From NCBI GenBank assembly GCA_013122435.1, contig WYDT01000048.1, positions 1 to 53,260 of the forward strand: a stretch of DNA of 53,260 bases, written 5' to 3'. Source of the stretch: Chloroflexi bacterium AL-N1. GTDB taxonomy: Bacteria > Chloroflexota > Chloroflexia > Chloroflexales > Roseiflexaceae. The position numbers were made by a program, and so were the translations under genes. This document shows positions 37,290-45,078 of the stretch, piece after piece (within the stretch, counting starts at the first letter, position 1; each line of letters begins with the position of its first letter). Under the pieces are notes generated by a model. The model saw nothing but the letters and a program-made list of their open reading frames with translations. It was not told where the DNA came from and did no database searches.

Positions 37290-37619
37290 CTATATGCTCT
37301 CATATCACATAATGCGAAACGAATCATGACTATAATTGAGGCTTTTCATACGTGTCACGAAGAGCAAAGGTGCAGCTATCATGATATCGTTAAGGTCTTC
37401 TATTGGGTTAGTACTCTGATCTGTGGTTATTGAAACATGCTCGCATACATGTGTCAAGTGTTTTCATCCTTTTGCATAGTGGTTGTTGGCGAATCTTGCG
37501 AGCAATAGCGGGGTATGTCGGCAGTATCTGGCACTGTTTTTCCTTGATATGGCAGTCCTATCGCTGCTATATTCAGCCTGTCATAGATATATGCTGATTG
37601 AAACATACAAGGACAAACA
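37290..37619. other. Divergent intergenic region
   Basis: This 330-bp region lies between the monooxygenase and the DUF6713 gene, which diverge. A promoter candidate sits at its right end (listed separately). Nothing else with coding or structural support is visible. Confidence 0.6.
37544..37573 (+). promoter_or_regulatory. Sigma-70-type promoter candidate for DUF6713 gene
   Basis: TTGATA at 37544-37549 and TATATT at 37568-37573 are separated by 18 nt and lie about 45 nt upstream of the DUF6713 start codon. This is a sequence match only. Confidence 0.5.
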
Positions 37620-37982
37620 ATGATGGAGTATATGCTTTTCTACATTGGGTTTAGTTTGCTACTCATACACGAAATGGATGCCATTCGACAACGCGAGTGG
37701 AAACTGTTTATCTTCCTGTCGAGCTTGCGTGAAGAAACGGCCTATGTGGTTTTTACGGCACTCCATATCCCGTTGTATATTCTACTCTTCTGGGGACTCT
37801 TCGGTGATGGGAGTAGTGGTATCAACCATGGTCTGGTTGTTGCGTTAGATTGCTTCTTTATTATTCATGTTGTGTTGCATGTGCTCTTTATCAGACACAA
37901 GGATTATCAATTCAAAAACTTTTTTTCGTGGGTGTTGATTCTCGGGGCGGGTATTGCCGGGGTGGTGGATCTGCTCATCTAG
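37620..37982 (+). CDS. DUF6713-family small membrane protein
   Basis: This 120-aa protein has four hydrophobic segments and the family pattern near the N-terminus: a helix, then HEMDAIRQREWKLF around 17-30. Later come LHIPLYILLFWGLF near 49-62 and a histidine-containing IIHVVLHVLFIRH segment. The family has no known function. Two consecutive ATG codons are available, and AAGGA sits 8 nt before the first. It is transcribed alone and is followed by a short repeat-bearing spacer. Confidence 0.8.
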   Translation: MMEYMLFYIGFSLLLIHEMDAIRQREWKLFIFLSSLREETAYVVFTALHIPLYILLFWGLFGDGSSGINHGLVVALDCFFIIHVVLHVLFIRHKDYQFKNFFSWVLILGAGIAGVVDLLI

Positions 37983-37996
37983 ACCTCCATCTAGAT

Positions 37997-38105
37997 CCTA
38001 AGGGTTGTCCACGCAATACGATTATTTTGTATCGAAATGGCCACAGGAAGCCGCGTAAACAACCCTAAAGGTTTGCTATGACATGCCTAAAACCAACCCT
38101 AAAGG
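37997..38105. repeat. Short repeats of the sequence CAACCCTAAAGG
   Basis: CAACCCTAAAGG occurs twice in direct orientation (38060-38071 and 38094-38105), and a near-inverted copy, CCTAAGGGTTGT, lies at 37997-38008. The outer pair could fold back across 50 nt. The set fills most of the spacer between the DUF6713 gene and the convergent membrane-protein gene. It could be a diffuse terminator or a tiny mobile-element remnant. Confidence 0.5.
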
Positions 38106-38116
38106 CTTCAGCATCT

Positions 38117-38527
38117 CTATGCTGGTATATTGGCTTTCTCAGGTTGCCCCCGTTCACCAAATAGCCCATACCCAAATCCCATCACAACCAGTACAAAGAA
38201 TATCGTCATTGGAAGAACATCAACATTGCCCTGAAGCATCAAGGGGAGTGCAACGGTGAGAATCCAGATCGTTTTATAGATAATTTGCATTAAGAAAAGA
38301 CTCCTGAAAAGCTGTGGGGTTCGTAATCCAAGAACGGATGCAATGCCAATGGCCAACCAGATTGATCCAGTCATGCCAAACGTAGCGGGGTCGTGTTCAC
38401 CTGCAAACATATTGGTAGCAGCCCATTGCGGAAAACTTACCATTATAAGACCTGGCACACCGGCGCCAATACTATTGCTTATGTACAGCCAACGTAATCG
38501 TCGTGGATTAGAGGTGATATGCAACAT
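38117..38527 (-). CDS. Small four-helix membrane protein of unknown function
   Basis: This 136-aa protein has about four membrane segments, in the stretches YISNSIGAGVPGLIMV, GSIWLAIGIASVLGL, IIYKTIWILTVALPLML and TIFFVLVVMGFGYGLF. I do not recognise the family. The start ATG has a strong AAGGAG 6-7 nt upstream, so it is very likely expressed. It follows the broken SnoaL-like gene by 41 nt on the same strand, suggesting a small operon. Confidence 0.7.
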   Translation of the reverse strand: MLHITSNPRRLRWLYISNSIGAGVPGLIMVSFPQWAATNMFAGEHDPATFGMTGSIWLAIGIASVLGLRTPQLFRSLFLMQIIYKTIWILTVALPLMLQGNVDVLPMTIFFVLVVMGFGYGLFGERGQPEKANIPA

Positions 38528-38568
38528 GATGTACTCCTTGTGGTCAATACAATTAACAGAGTCATGTT

Positions 38569-39020
38569 TTAAGTTGTAATAGGGTCAGCTACCGCTTCGG
38601 CAACACCAGCGACAGCTAATTGCTGCATCTCGGCAATCGTTCCGGCAGTGTCAGGGTAAACATCAATAGATACGGTACGAAACCATTTGAGAACGATATA
38701 GTGAATACCCCAACTAGAGTTCACCTGTCTATTGGGTTGTGTATCGTGTTTGGTCCAGCGCACCATAATGCGAGTGTTCCAGGGCGCGCCACTGACAAAA
38801 ATGTCGTGCAACTCAAAGGTGAAGTTGTGAGACAGACGTGCCACACGCTCCAGCCAACGATGGAAACTATCAACATCATTACGCTCTCCGCCAAGGGCAT
38901 GTTCCCCGCGAAAGGTGTGGCGAAGATGCGGATCACAGTTCTGAACAATTGCGTCAAAATCCCACTACTCACATGTTCAAATGATTTGCGTGTGATCTGT
39001 TTTACAATGAAGTGATACAT
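38569..39020 (-). pseudogene. Frameshifted SnoaL/NTF2-like protein gene
   Basis: The first 20 residues (MYHFIVKQITRKSFEHVSSG) are in one frame and the rest in another: DFDAIVQNCDPHLRHTF, GEHALGGERND, FHRWLERVARLSHNFTF, then VSGAPWNTRIMVRW to the stop at 38569. Together they match a known NTF2-like/SnoaL-like family of about 150 residues. The break lies at a run of three C on the plus strand (38961-38963); one additional base there restores S-S-G-D-F-D. It is therefore either a recent pseudogene or a single-base sequence error. The family binds small hydrophobic ligands or acts as isomerases and dehydratases; this member's role is unknown. Confidence 0.75.
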
Positions 39021-39115
39021 ATTTTTCCTTTATGCTGTTGCTTTATTTGTTGCTTATAGCATACCGTGAGAGGCGTGATCTGGCTTGTCGCTGCCTGCCA
39101 TGTTTTTGACATTTC

Positions 39116-40086
39116 GTGCCAAATATCTACAATATTACTATGCACCTCATGATTCCGGCCATTTCTATTAAAGCAGCGTTGGATGGGTTTGAGAGTCTGG
39201 GACTCAATACATCTGATGTACTCAATGCAATTGGTATTAATCCTGAGTTATTTCGTGATCCCTTTGCGGTAGTCCCCAATAACTTATTTGGCCAGCTTTG
39301 GATACACGCGTTCAGCCAAACCTCTGATCCAACGCTTCCTACCGCGCTGGTCTTGCAGTCCCATATAATGCTTTTGGTCTCCTCGATCATCTGGTCGGGA
39401 GTTCAACAACCATAGGTGAAGCCTTTCATATGCTGAACCTCGTTCTCTGGTTGGTATCGATTGATATGAGCCTGGATTTTGATCATACGCACGCTGATTG
39501 GGTGTGGGTCATCAATAACACCTCAGCACCCTCACGTTTTATCAGTGAACAATGGACTCTTGCTTTGATGTTCCAGCGCTTTCGACAGAGGATACCCAGT
39601 TTTCGTATCGACGAAGTTCATCTGTCGCAAAGCACGATTGTGTCCGCAGAACAGTTTGAACGACATTGGGCGGTGCCTGTCCGTTTGGGGCAACACTCTA
39701 CGGGATTCCGGCTTGCCCCAGGAGTCTGAGAGATCCCTAATCAAGGGGCTGACCCGATGTTGCAGCAAACTTTACGAACTGTTGCTGAACAGGTGGAGAT
39801 AAAGCAGTTTGAAGAAGCTCCACTGATCTATGCCGTCCATACATGCCTTCCTGAAGCGCTGCGTGAGGGGCAATTCTTGGCGGATGACATCGCACAGGAG
39901 TTGGGGTTATCACGCCGTACATTGCAACGACGACTGTCATCAGAAAATATAACGTTCCAACAATTACTCGACATCTATCGACAGGAACAGTTTATGCAGA
40001 TGCTCCAAAATCGCGACACCTCAATGGTAGATGTGGCATATGCACTTGGCTATACAGAAGACGTAGCCCACGTTGCGTTCCGCTAA
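39116..40086 (+). pseudogene. Broken AraC-family regulator gene
   Basis: Fragments in different frames add up to an AraC-type regulator with an N-terminal arabinose-binding-like domain (PF12625 type) and a C-terminal HTH. The first fragment (39116 to about 39360) begins the ligand domain. A frameshift then leads to AFGLLDHLVGSSTTIGEAFHML and on to GFRLAPGV, where an in-frame TGA stands at 39727-39729. The last fragment (39757-40086) holds the HTH core, ELGLSRRTLQRRL and MVDVAYALGYTEDVAH. The normal end of the second HTH helix (the FxRAFKRWTG-type stretch) is missing. The break lies beside the IS4-type relic, so insertion followed by decay is likely. Confidence 0.82.
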
Positions 40087-40124
40087 CCCTTTAATAAAAC
40101 GAGCTACACGCCCGTAGCCCACGT
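40062..40124. repeat. 12-bp direct repeat at the AraC / transposase junction
   Basis: CGTAGCCCACGT occurs at 40062-40073, inside the last AraC codons, and again at 40113-40124, at the 3' edge of the transposase relic. The copies bracket about 40 bp containing the premature AraC stop. It may record a target-site duplication or a deletion join. Confidence 0.55.
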
Positions 40125-40586
40125 CCGCGAGCACGAGTGCAGAGTGTTAAGGATATCCGGCACGACTTCCGTCGCCCTATCAATGGCCATCAGTCGCACC
40201 CCACAACGGAAGGCACCCGGCGTGCGCGGTGTAGCCAACAGTTGGCAGATCTGCCGAAAGAACTGGGCCAGGGAACGTACCCCCACCTGATAGCGGCGCA
40301 TACAGACCGTCGGGACCTGGCGCGGCACGGTGGGTCACAGCAAGCGCAGCCCCTGGACCAGTTTATCCAGCACATGCGGGCTGGCGCACTGGGTGTACAC
40401 ATTCATCGCAATGAGCAGCCCGCTAATGCGGACACACGACAGCCTGTGCGGGTGCTGTTCCTGCACGCCCATGGCTGATCATGCGGCTGCAATCTGCTGC
40501 CGGGGAATGATCTGGGCGATGAGGTTACACGTGACCTGCAGTGACCACGATACCTGCGGTCGTAGCTGGCGGCGGGGATTGGCCAT
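40104..40586 (-). pseudogene. IS4-type transposase relic (N-terminal part)
   Basis: One minus-strand frame from an ATG at 40586 reads as an eroded IS4-family transposase. Recognisable pieces are MANPRRQLRPQVSWSL, NLIAQIIPRQQIAAA, GLLIAMNVYTQCASPHVLDK, CMRRYQVGVRSLAQFFRQIC and LATPRTPGAFRCGVRLMAID. Two in-frame stop codons (40479-40481 and 40335-40337) interrupt it, and the frame ends before the rest of the DDE catalytic domain. About 160 codons remain of an expected 400 or more, so it cannot be active. No terminal inverted repeats could be defined. The flanking AraC gene ends at its 3' side. Confidence 0.8.
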
Positions 40587-40840
40587 CACCTACTTCCTCA
40601 AAAAACGTACACCTATCGGTGTGCCCCAACCGACAGCCAGCTCCGTGCCACGTCTCCACCTTCGGCAGCTTCAGCAGCGATCCATCCGATATACATCCCA
40701 TTCCAACATCCGAAACCGCCTTAACTGAATGGTATTGGGTCTATGTTATAGCAAAGATGCCATCTAAGATCAATCAAAGATGGGACAGGTATGATAAAGC
40801 CATGTTTGATAGTCAATACTTTCTGGTAGGAGATCATACA

Positions 40841-41038
40841 ATGACACGTCGGTACAACTCGTTTTTAGTGCGTTGCTGGCAGCGCGATAGCGAAGGGTGG
40901 CATATTGATATTACACATACTCAATCGGGTCAACGCAAACAGTATAGTACCTGGTCACCTATAGCTGATTGGATGATTGACCGCTGTCATGAAGAACCTC
41001 CTCGTTGTAAGCAACGATCAAGTTCAGGTAAATCCTAA
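40841..41038 (+). CDS. Small basic protein of unknown function (SFLVRCW type)
   Basis: This 65-aa protein has the pattern SFLVRCWQ, GWHIDITHTQSGQRKQYSTW and a basic tail. I recall similar small proteins with an SFLVRxW start and HxQSGExR core from Chloroflexota genomes, function unknown. The ATG at 40841 was chosen because GGAG lies 8 nt upstream; the frame is open further upstream but only through transposon debris. It is the first plus-strand gene after the IS relic and the first of a possible group with the repeat peptide, sigma factor and protease. Confidence 0.65.
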   Translation: MTRRYNSFLVRCWQRDSEGWHIDITHTQSGQRKQYSTWSPIADWMIDRCHEEPPRCKQRSSSGKS

Positions 41039-41093
41039 AGATTTCTTTGTTTCATAGATTCATCGTAAAGCAAACGACAGTCAGGAGAAACAC

Positions 41094-41456
41094 ATGATGA
41101 GCAATCGACAGCAAAACAGTGTTACACCACAACACGGATTTCTAAGTCTAATCGATCAGGTTCTCAGTTCAAGTACCTCCAGTCTTCAACACGAAATTGA
41201 TACATTACAAACCATGACTAACCAACACACTATTGCCACCAAAGTGGATGGTTTCGTACAGATGGGAAAGCAGGGTGACATCCAAATTCGTACGGCATTG
41301 GACAGCCAGGATAGCTCTGGTAAAACCAAATCTATAGCCATACTAGGAGAACATATTCCTAATAAGCCAAAACCCACTGACCCAGACCCTAAACCTGACC
41401 CAGACCCTAAACCTGACCCGGATGGTGAACACATTCCAAACAAAAAGAAACCATAA
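41094..41456 (+). CDS. 120-aa peptide with duplicated GEHIPNK motif and Pro-Asp-Lys tract
   Basis: I do not recognise this 120-aa protein. Residues 1-80 are polar and probably helical, with no signal peptide. The C-terminal third has two copies of GEHIPNK followed by a basic/proline end (85-94 and 111-120), separated by an alternating Pro-Asp-Lys tract (95-110). This leader-plus-repeat layout recalls precursor peptides or linker proteins. AGGAG precedes two successive ATG codons, so translation is well supported. A strong hairpin follows the stop, and a sigma-factor gene begins about 150 nt downstream. Function is unknown. Confidence 0.72.
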   Translation: MMSNRQQNSVTPQHGFLSLIDQVLSSSTSSLQHEIDTLQTMTNQHTIATKVDGFVQMGKQGDIQIRTALDSQDSSGKTKSIAILGEHIPNKPKPTDPDPKPDPDPKPDPDGEHIPNKKKP

Positions 41457-41473
41457 ACAGTGTCGTTACTACG

Positions 41474-41503
41474 CTATGGGAAATCAACATTGGTTTCCCA
41501 TAG
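41474..41503 (+). terminator. Hairpin after the repeat-peptide gene
   Basis: CTATGGGAAA and TTTCCCATAG form a perfect 10-bp stem around a 10-nt loop, 18 nt past the stop codon. No T run follows, so it may be an attenuator or an mRNA 3'-end structure instead of a classical terminator. Confidence 0.6.
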
Positions 41504-41604
41504 GGTTACCTCAGTAAACATAACAGCAGTCGGATGCAAGACCGCGTTGTGCTATCAAGATATCCATATATAACCAGATAGTCGTAGAAATATGAGGGGC
41601 ACAT

Positions 41605-42339
41605 ATGTATCCACGATCAGATAGACAACAACCATTACACATACACGATCATATCGCAGCTACCACATCAAATCATCAATTATCCGACACACCTCTGTCT
41701 GTCGTTATCGCACAGAGCTATGCTGAAGCATACCCTGCGCTTCCCTGGAACACGCCAACTCCTTGGTGCACCGAGTTAGTACGACGAGCATTTGCCAACC
41801 ACGACGAGGCATGGACAGCCATCTACCAGATGGTTGAGCCAATCATGCGGCGCTGGGTTCGTGCTATACGTGACCTGGACCAGGACGAAGTCATACAGGA
41901 AGCATTTCTGTCATTCTACCGCTTTGCGCCACAACGTGCTTCACTTGTAGAGAATGATTACCTTGGACGGGTGCTGGCCTACCTAAAATGCTGTGTGTCC
42001 ACAACCACCATATCGCTAAGACGACGCGAGCGTCGTCACACAGAGTCTGTTCCACTTGACGACTCAAATGACCATCTTTTGTGTGCGAATACCACTACAG
42101 ATAGTTCTTTATCAAGCGACCTTCCAGCACAAATAACCAAACTTCAACTAACACCAAAAGAACAGATCATTTTACAACAACGCTTTCTTGAAGACATCCC
42201 ACCACACAAAATCGTCACTCATTTTCCTGAACATTTTACCAACGTTCAGTCAGTTTACACCGTTGTACAAAACCTCAAACAGCGTTTGCGTCAGACATCT
42301 GCAGTACAATCACTCTACCAGGCAAATTTTATAGATTAG
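41605..42339 (+). CDS. RNA polymerase sigma-70/ECF-like factor
   Basis: This 244-aa protein has a 65-residue polar N-terminal extension and then a sigma region 2-like segment (about 68-140) containing RDLDQDEVIQEAFLSFYRF. A region 4-like helix-turn-helix follows (about 178-235), starting KLQLTPKEQIILQQRFLE. The linker between them is short, as in ECF factors. It probably directs RNA polymerase to a small regulon, which may include the neighbouring peptide and secreted protease. GAGGGG lies 7 nt before the ATG. No anti-sigma factor gene is adjacent. Region 2 is divergent from standard ECF sequences, and its AT-rich neighbourhood suggests an accessory locus. Confidence 0.78.
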   Translation: MYPRSDRQQPLHIHDHIAATTSNHQLSDTPLSVVIAQSYAEAYPALPWNTPTPWCTELVRRAFANHDEAWTAIYQMVEPIMRRWVRAIRDLDQDEVIQEAFLSFYRFAPQRASLVENDYLGRVLAYLKCCVSTTTISLRRRERRHTESVPLDDSNDHLLCANTTTDSSLSSDLPAQITKLQLTPKEQIILQQRFLEDIPPHKIVTHFPEHFTNVQSVYTVVQNLKQRLRQTSAVQSLYQANFID

Positions 42340-42901
42340 CTCTAACATATCACCTTCGTGCAATATCAGTCTTTATAAAACTCAAAGTACAACAGCGTAC
42401 TATAAACCTATTTAAAAAATTTTCAGTCTGCCAATTACCTAAGACAATCCCTTAGATCAAGATAAGGGAATACCGTATAAATAAAACACAAATATAGTGT
42501 ATTATCCAAGAGTACTCGGACAGGAAGTATTTCAAACTCCATCACTCACATCATTAAATTACCTACGACACTCCACTGACTTCCTACAATATAACACAAC
42601 CTACTTTCATCACATCGTATTTCGGTAAATATAAATAATCTTTACGGCAATTACTTTATTATGTCATTTTAAAATACATAATATCTGTAAAGCCGCACAT
42701 ATCATTATTAATACACTTTGTTGTAGCGAATTTTTGTAAACACACTATCAATATACATATCATAATTAAAACACAGAAAGGAGATCATTCAGTAGATTCA
42801 TTGAAGATGAACTTTAATGTACGCACCATTTGTTCGTCGATGCACATAAAATCGCTCGTTAGTTACCTCAATAAATAGTAATGAAGTTAAGGAGGCATGT
42901 T
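42340..42901. other. AT-rich intergenic region upstream of the protease
   Basis: This 560-bp stretch is very AT-rich and has no supported coding sequence. An inverted repeat, TCCCTTA / TAAGGGA (42448-42469, 8-nt loop), lies within it. The downstream end carries the strong AAGGAGG ribosome site of the protease. The protease promoter must lie here, but no single pair of hexamers stands out. Confidence 0.65.
42448..42469. promoter_or_regulatory. Inverted repeat, possible operator
   Basis: Two perfect 7-bp arms (TCCCTTA and TAAGGGA) flank an 8-nt spacer, about 110 nt after the sigma-factor stop and 430 nt before the protease start. It could be an operator or part of a weak sigma-gene terminator. 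Confidence 0.4.
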
Positions 42902-43876
42902 ATGAATCGTATTACTTTGTTTGATGGAAGGCGGCGTCTTATCGCAGTGATGATGGTAGTACTTTCTCTACTCGTACTTCTTGCTAATGCAGTACCTACA
43001 CAAGCACAAACAGCTGATCCGGATGAAATCACACCTGATAACGATAAGTTGCATTCAATCGTATCAAGCGATGGCTCTATGCCAAAAGTTGTATCCGCGG
43101 AAATGTATCAAAACTCAATGGGAACCGTTGCACCAAATCAGGAGGGGAATGGTCTATTCGTTGATGGTGGTAAAGCCATTGCCGATGATAAACCTGTTGC
43201 ATCTGTTGTAGCACCAGGAGATGCTATCGGAATAGATTCCGTTATCGGCACAGACACACGCTATCGAATCAACAGCACCACATCTTTTCCGTACAGGGCT
43301 ATCGTGCATGTCACTTCAAGCATTGGTGGATGCTCTGGATGGATGATTGGACCAGATACAGTCGCAACGGCTGGGCATTGTCTCCACAACGGTAATTGGG
43401 CTTCAAATGTGCGGGTCTATCCAGGGCGTAATGGAAGTTCATTACCATACGGAAGCTGTAGTGCAACTACATTATATTCGGTTGTCGGTTGGACCCAAAA
43501 CAGAAACCGTGATTATGACTACGGCGCTATTAAACTCAACTGTAACGTTGGCAACTCTATCGGCTGGTTTGGCTTTGGATGGAAATCAGCCAGTCATAAT
43601 GGTGAAGCAGCGTATATCGTCGGGTATCCAGGAGATAAATCCTACGGCACCATGTGGCGTGGCAATGGCACAATCACTATTTCCCAATCACGTCGCTTGT
43701 ACTACAATACCGATACCTTTGGAGGACAGAGTGGTTCAGCCGTTTGGAATACGGTTCAGTGTTCGGTATGTGCAGTTGCCATTCATGCCTATGGGGTAGA
43801 TGGCACAGGATATAATGGTGGTACTCGTATTAATGAGGCAGTATTTAACAACTTGATTAGCTGGCGCGGCTTCTAA
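42902..43876 (+). CDS. Secreted V8-type glutamyl endopeptidase (S1B)
   Basis: This 324-aa protein is a secreted trypsin-fold serine protease. The signal peptide covers about residues 1-36 (hydrophobic VMMVVLSLLVLLANAV, then TQA). A propeptide runs to about 113, and the mature domain likely begins near VIGTDTRYRI. The triad is H159 in TAGHC, D206 in DYDYGAI and S277 in GQSGSA. H295 in AIHAYG matches the histidine that gives V8 proteases their preference for Glu. Several cysteines in the mature part could form disulfides. The ATG at 42902 was chosen over an upstream in-frame ATG because AAGGAGG sits 6 nt before it. It lies 560 bp downstream of the sigma factor and ends at a hairpin. Confidence 0.9.
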   Translation: MNRITLFDGRRRLIAVMMVVLSLLVLLANAVPTQAQTADPDEITPDNDKLHSIVSSDGSMPKVVSAEMYQNSMGTVAPNQEGNGLFVDGGKAIADDKPVASVVAPGDAIGIDSVIGTDTRYRINSTTSFPYRAIVHVTSSIGGCSGWMIGPDTVATAGHCLHNGNWASNVRVYPGRNGSSLPYGSCSATTLYSVVGWTQNRNRDYDYGAIKLNCNVGNSIGWFGFGWKSASHNGEAAYIVGYPGDKSYGTMWRGNGTITISQSRRLYYNTDTFGGQSGSAVWNTVQCSVCAVAIHAYGVDGTGYNGGTRINEAVFNNLISWRGF

Positions 43877-43906
43877 ACAATCTGCCATAGCAATGCAATA
43901 GATAAC

Positions 43907-43932
43907 AGCGCGGACGTTCACACGTCCGTGCT
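43907..43932. terminator. Bidirectional hairpin between protease and cysQ-like gene
   Basis: An 11-bp stem (AGCGCGGACGT / ACGTCCGTGCT with one G-U pair) closes a TCAC loop between two convergent stop codons. The T-richness on either side is weak, but position and stability fit a shared terminator. Confidence 0.7.
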
Positions 43933-43956
43933 ATTACAATTCAGTCTATACCACGG

Positions 43957-44907
43957 TCAGGATATCACTGTTTGCGCGACTCGCACGATATGATCATGTG
44001 CACGGCCATTCGAAACAATCACAGACATATTATTAGCCAGTTTTTCGCCCACTGAAAAATCGAGTTGGTTACCGTCTTTATCGGTCACTGTGCCACCTGC
44101 TGCAGTAATAACAGCGACACCCGCCGCGTGATCCCACACTCTCTCACGATAATCCGCTTTTGGAGAGATTCGCAGATACAGATCCGCATCACCTGATGCA
44201 ATGAGCGCATACTTGTCCTGTCCATCGATCCGTAGCACCTGAGGATTGGTGATACCAGCCTGTTCGTAGATCTGCTGCATAACATCATGTGCAGCATGTT
44301 GCTGTTCAACGCTCTCAACAACGTGAAATCGTTCCTTTGGCGTACGCATGGACACCCGAATACGCTCGGGAAAACCGCCTGCTAAAGGCACACGACGCGC
44401 CTCACCATTCAGGGCATACACCAGCATACCTTCACCATAGCCAGGGCACCCAAGTACACCTGCCACAGGAAGATGTCCCTCAAGTAAGCCTAGTGCGATG
44501 GTGTAGTGACGCCCCGCCAGAAAGCCCTTTGTACCATCAATCGGGTCAATAACCCACGTGCGCTGCGTTGTACGTCCACGACCGTGATCAAGCCATCGCA
44601 CAATATCTTCTGCGGTTACCACGTTCTGAAGCGTTTCACCAACCAATGTTGCTACGTGTTGGCGCTGTTCCTCTGGCAGAGCGTTCAAAAAATGCTCACC
44701 CTGCTCCTCGGCAATCACCCCATCATTGGGAAAATACTGTGTAAGCGCCTGACATAAGATCGCTTGCGAGCCATAGTCAGCAATGGTTACTGGTTCACGT
44801 CCCGGCTTTTCTACATCAAGAACCTGCTTTTCCTGAACACGTTGGCACAATTGTGCAGCACGACACACCGCTTCAAGCATCGGAGTAAAGTCAGTTGTCG
44901 AAAGCAT
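43957..44907 (-). CDS. cysQ: CysQ-like 3'(2'),5'-bisphosphate nucleotidase (IMPase superfamily)
   Basis: This 316-aa phosphatase has the lithium-sensitive IMPase-superfamily metal sites: GVIAEEQG near 63-70, DPIDGTKGF at 121-129 and VWDHAAGVAVITAAGG near 262-277. The GTKGF form and the length fit the HAL2/CysQ branch, which removes the 3'-phosphate from PAP, a by-product of sulfate assimilation and sulfotransfer. Other IMPase-type substrates cannot be excluded. TGAGGAG precedes the ATG. It is divergent from the ZigA-type cluster, with 171 bp between the start codons. No sulfate assimilation genes are in the window. Confidence 0.85.
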   Translation of the reverse strand: MLSTTDFTPMLEAVCRAAQLCQRVQEKQVLDVEKPGREPVTIADYGSQAILCQALTQYFPNDGVIAEEQGEHFLNALPEEQRQHVATLVGETLQNVVTAEDIVRWLDHGRGRTTQRTWVIDPIDGTKGFLAGRHYTIALGLLEGHLPVAGVLGCPGYGEGMLVYALNGEARRVPLAGGFPERIRVSMRTPKERFHVVESVEQQHAAHDVMQQIYEQAGITNPQVLRIDGQDKYALIASGDADLYLRISPKADYRERVWDHAAGVAVITAAGGTVTDKDGNQLDFSVGEKLANNMSVIVSNGRAHDHIVRVAQTVIS

Positions 44908-45001
44908 AGAGATCTCCTCATTCGAACGTTTTCAACACTACGCGCGCCAGTGTACCACGCTGCATACGAAGGTGGCAAGCATATGAGGGATCTGTCATCG
45001 C

Positions 45002-45030
45002 TTGACAAGGCTCTACAGACCATGTATGAT
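45002..45030 (+). promoter_or_regulatory. Near-consensus sigma-70 promoter of the metal cluster
   Basis: TTGACA (45002-45007) and TATGAT (45025-45030) are separated by exactly 17 nt, about 50 nt upstream of the zigA start. It is the best promoter match in the window and supports placing the start codon downstream at 45079 despite the long open frame. Confidence 0.82.
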
Positions 45031-45038
45031 AGCGCAAA

Positions 45039-45053
45039 TGATACAAGGTATCA
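45039..45053. promoter_or_regulatory. Palindromic operator candidate (TGATAC-AAG-GTATCA)
   Basis: A perfect 6-bp inverted repeat with a 3-nt centre lies at about the transcription start of the zigA promoter. A repressor bound here would block initiation. In a zinc-chaperone cluster a Fur/Zur-type regulator is the natural candidate, but the sequence does not match a Zur box I could name with certainty. Confidence 0.6.
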
Positions 45054-45078
45054 CTATTTCATACAGAGGATTATGCTG

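Noticed and set aside
40137..40728. Plus-strand open frames of 113-132 residues over the IS relic
   Set aside because: They are antisense shadows of the decayed transposase and read as Arg/His/Pro-rich text without domain features.
44764..45078. N-terminal extension of the ZigA-type GTPase
   Set aside because: It would cover the divergent cysQ start, the strong promoter and the palindrome. The family starts at MKRLPVTVLSGFLGAGKT.
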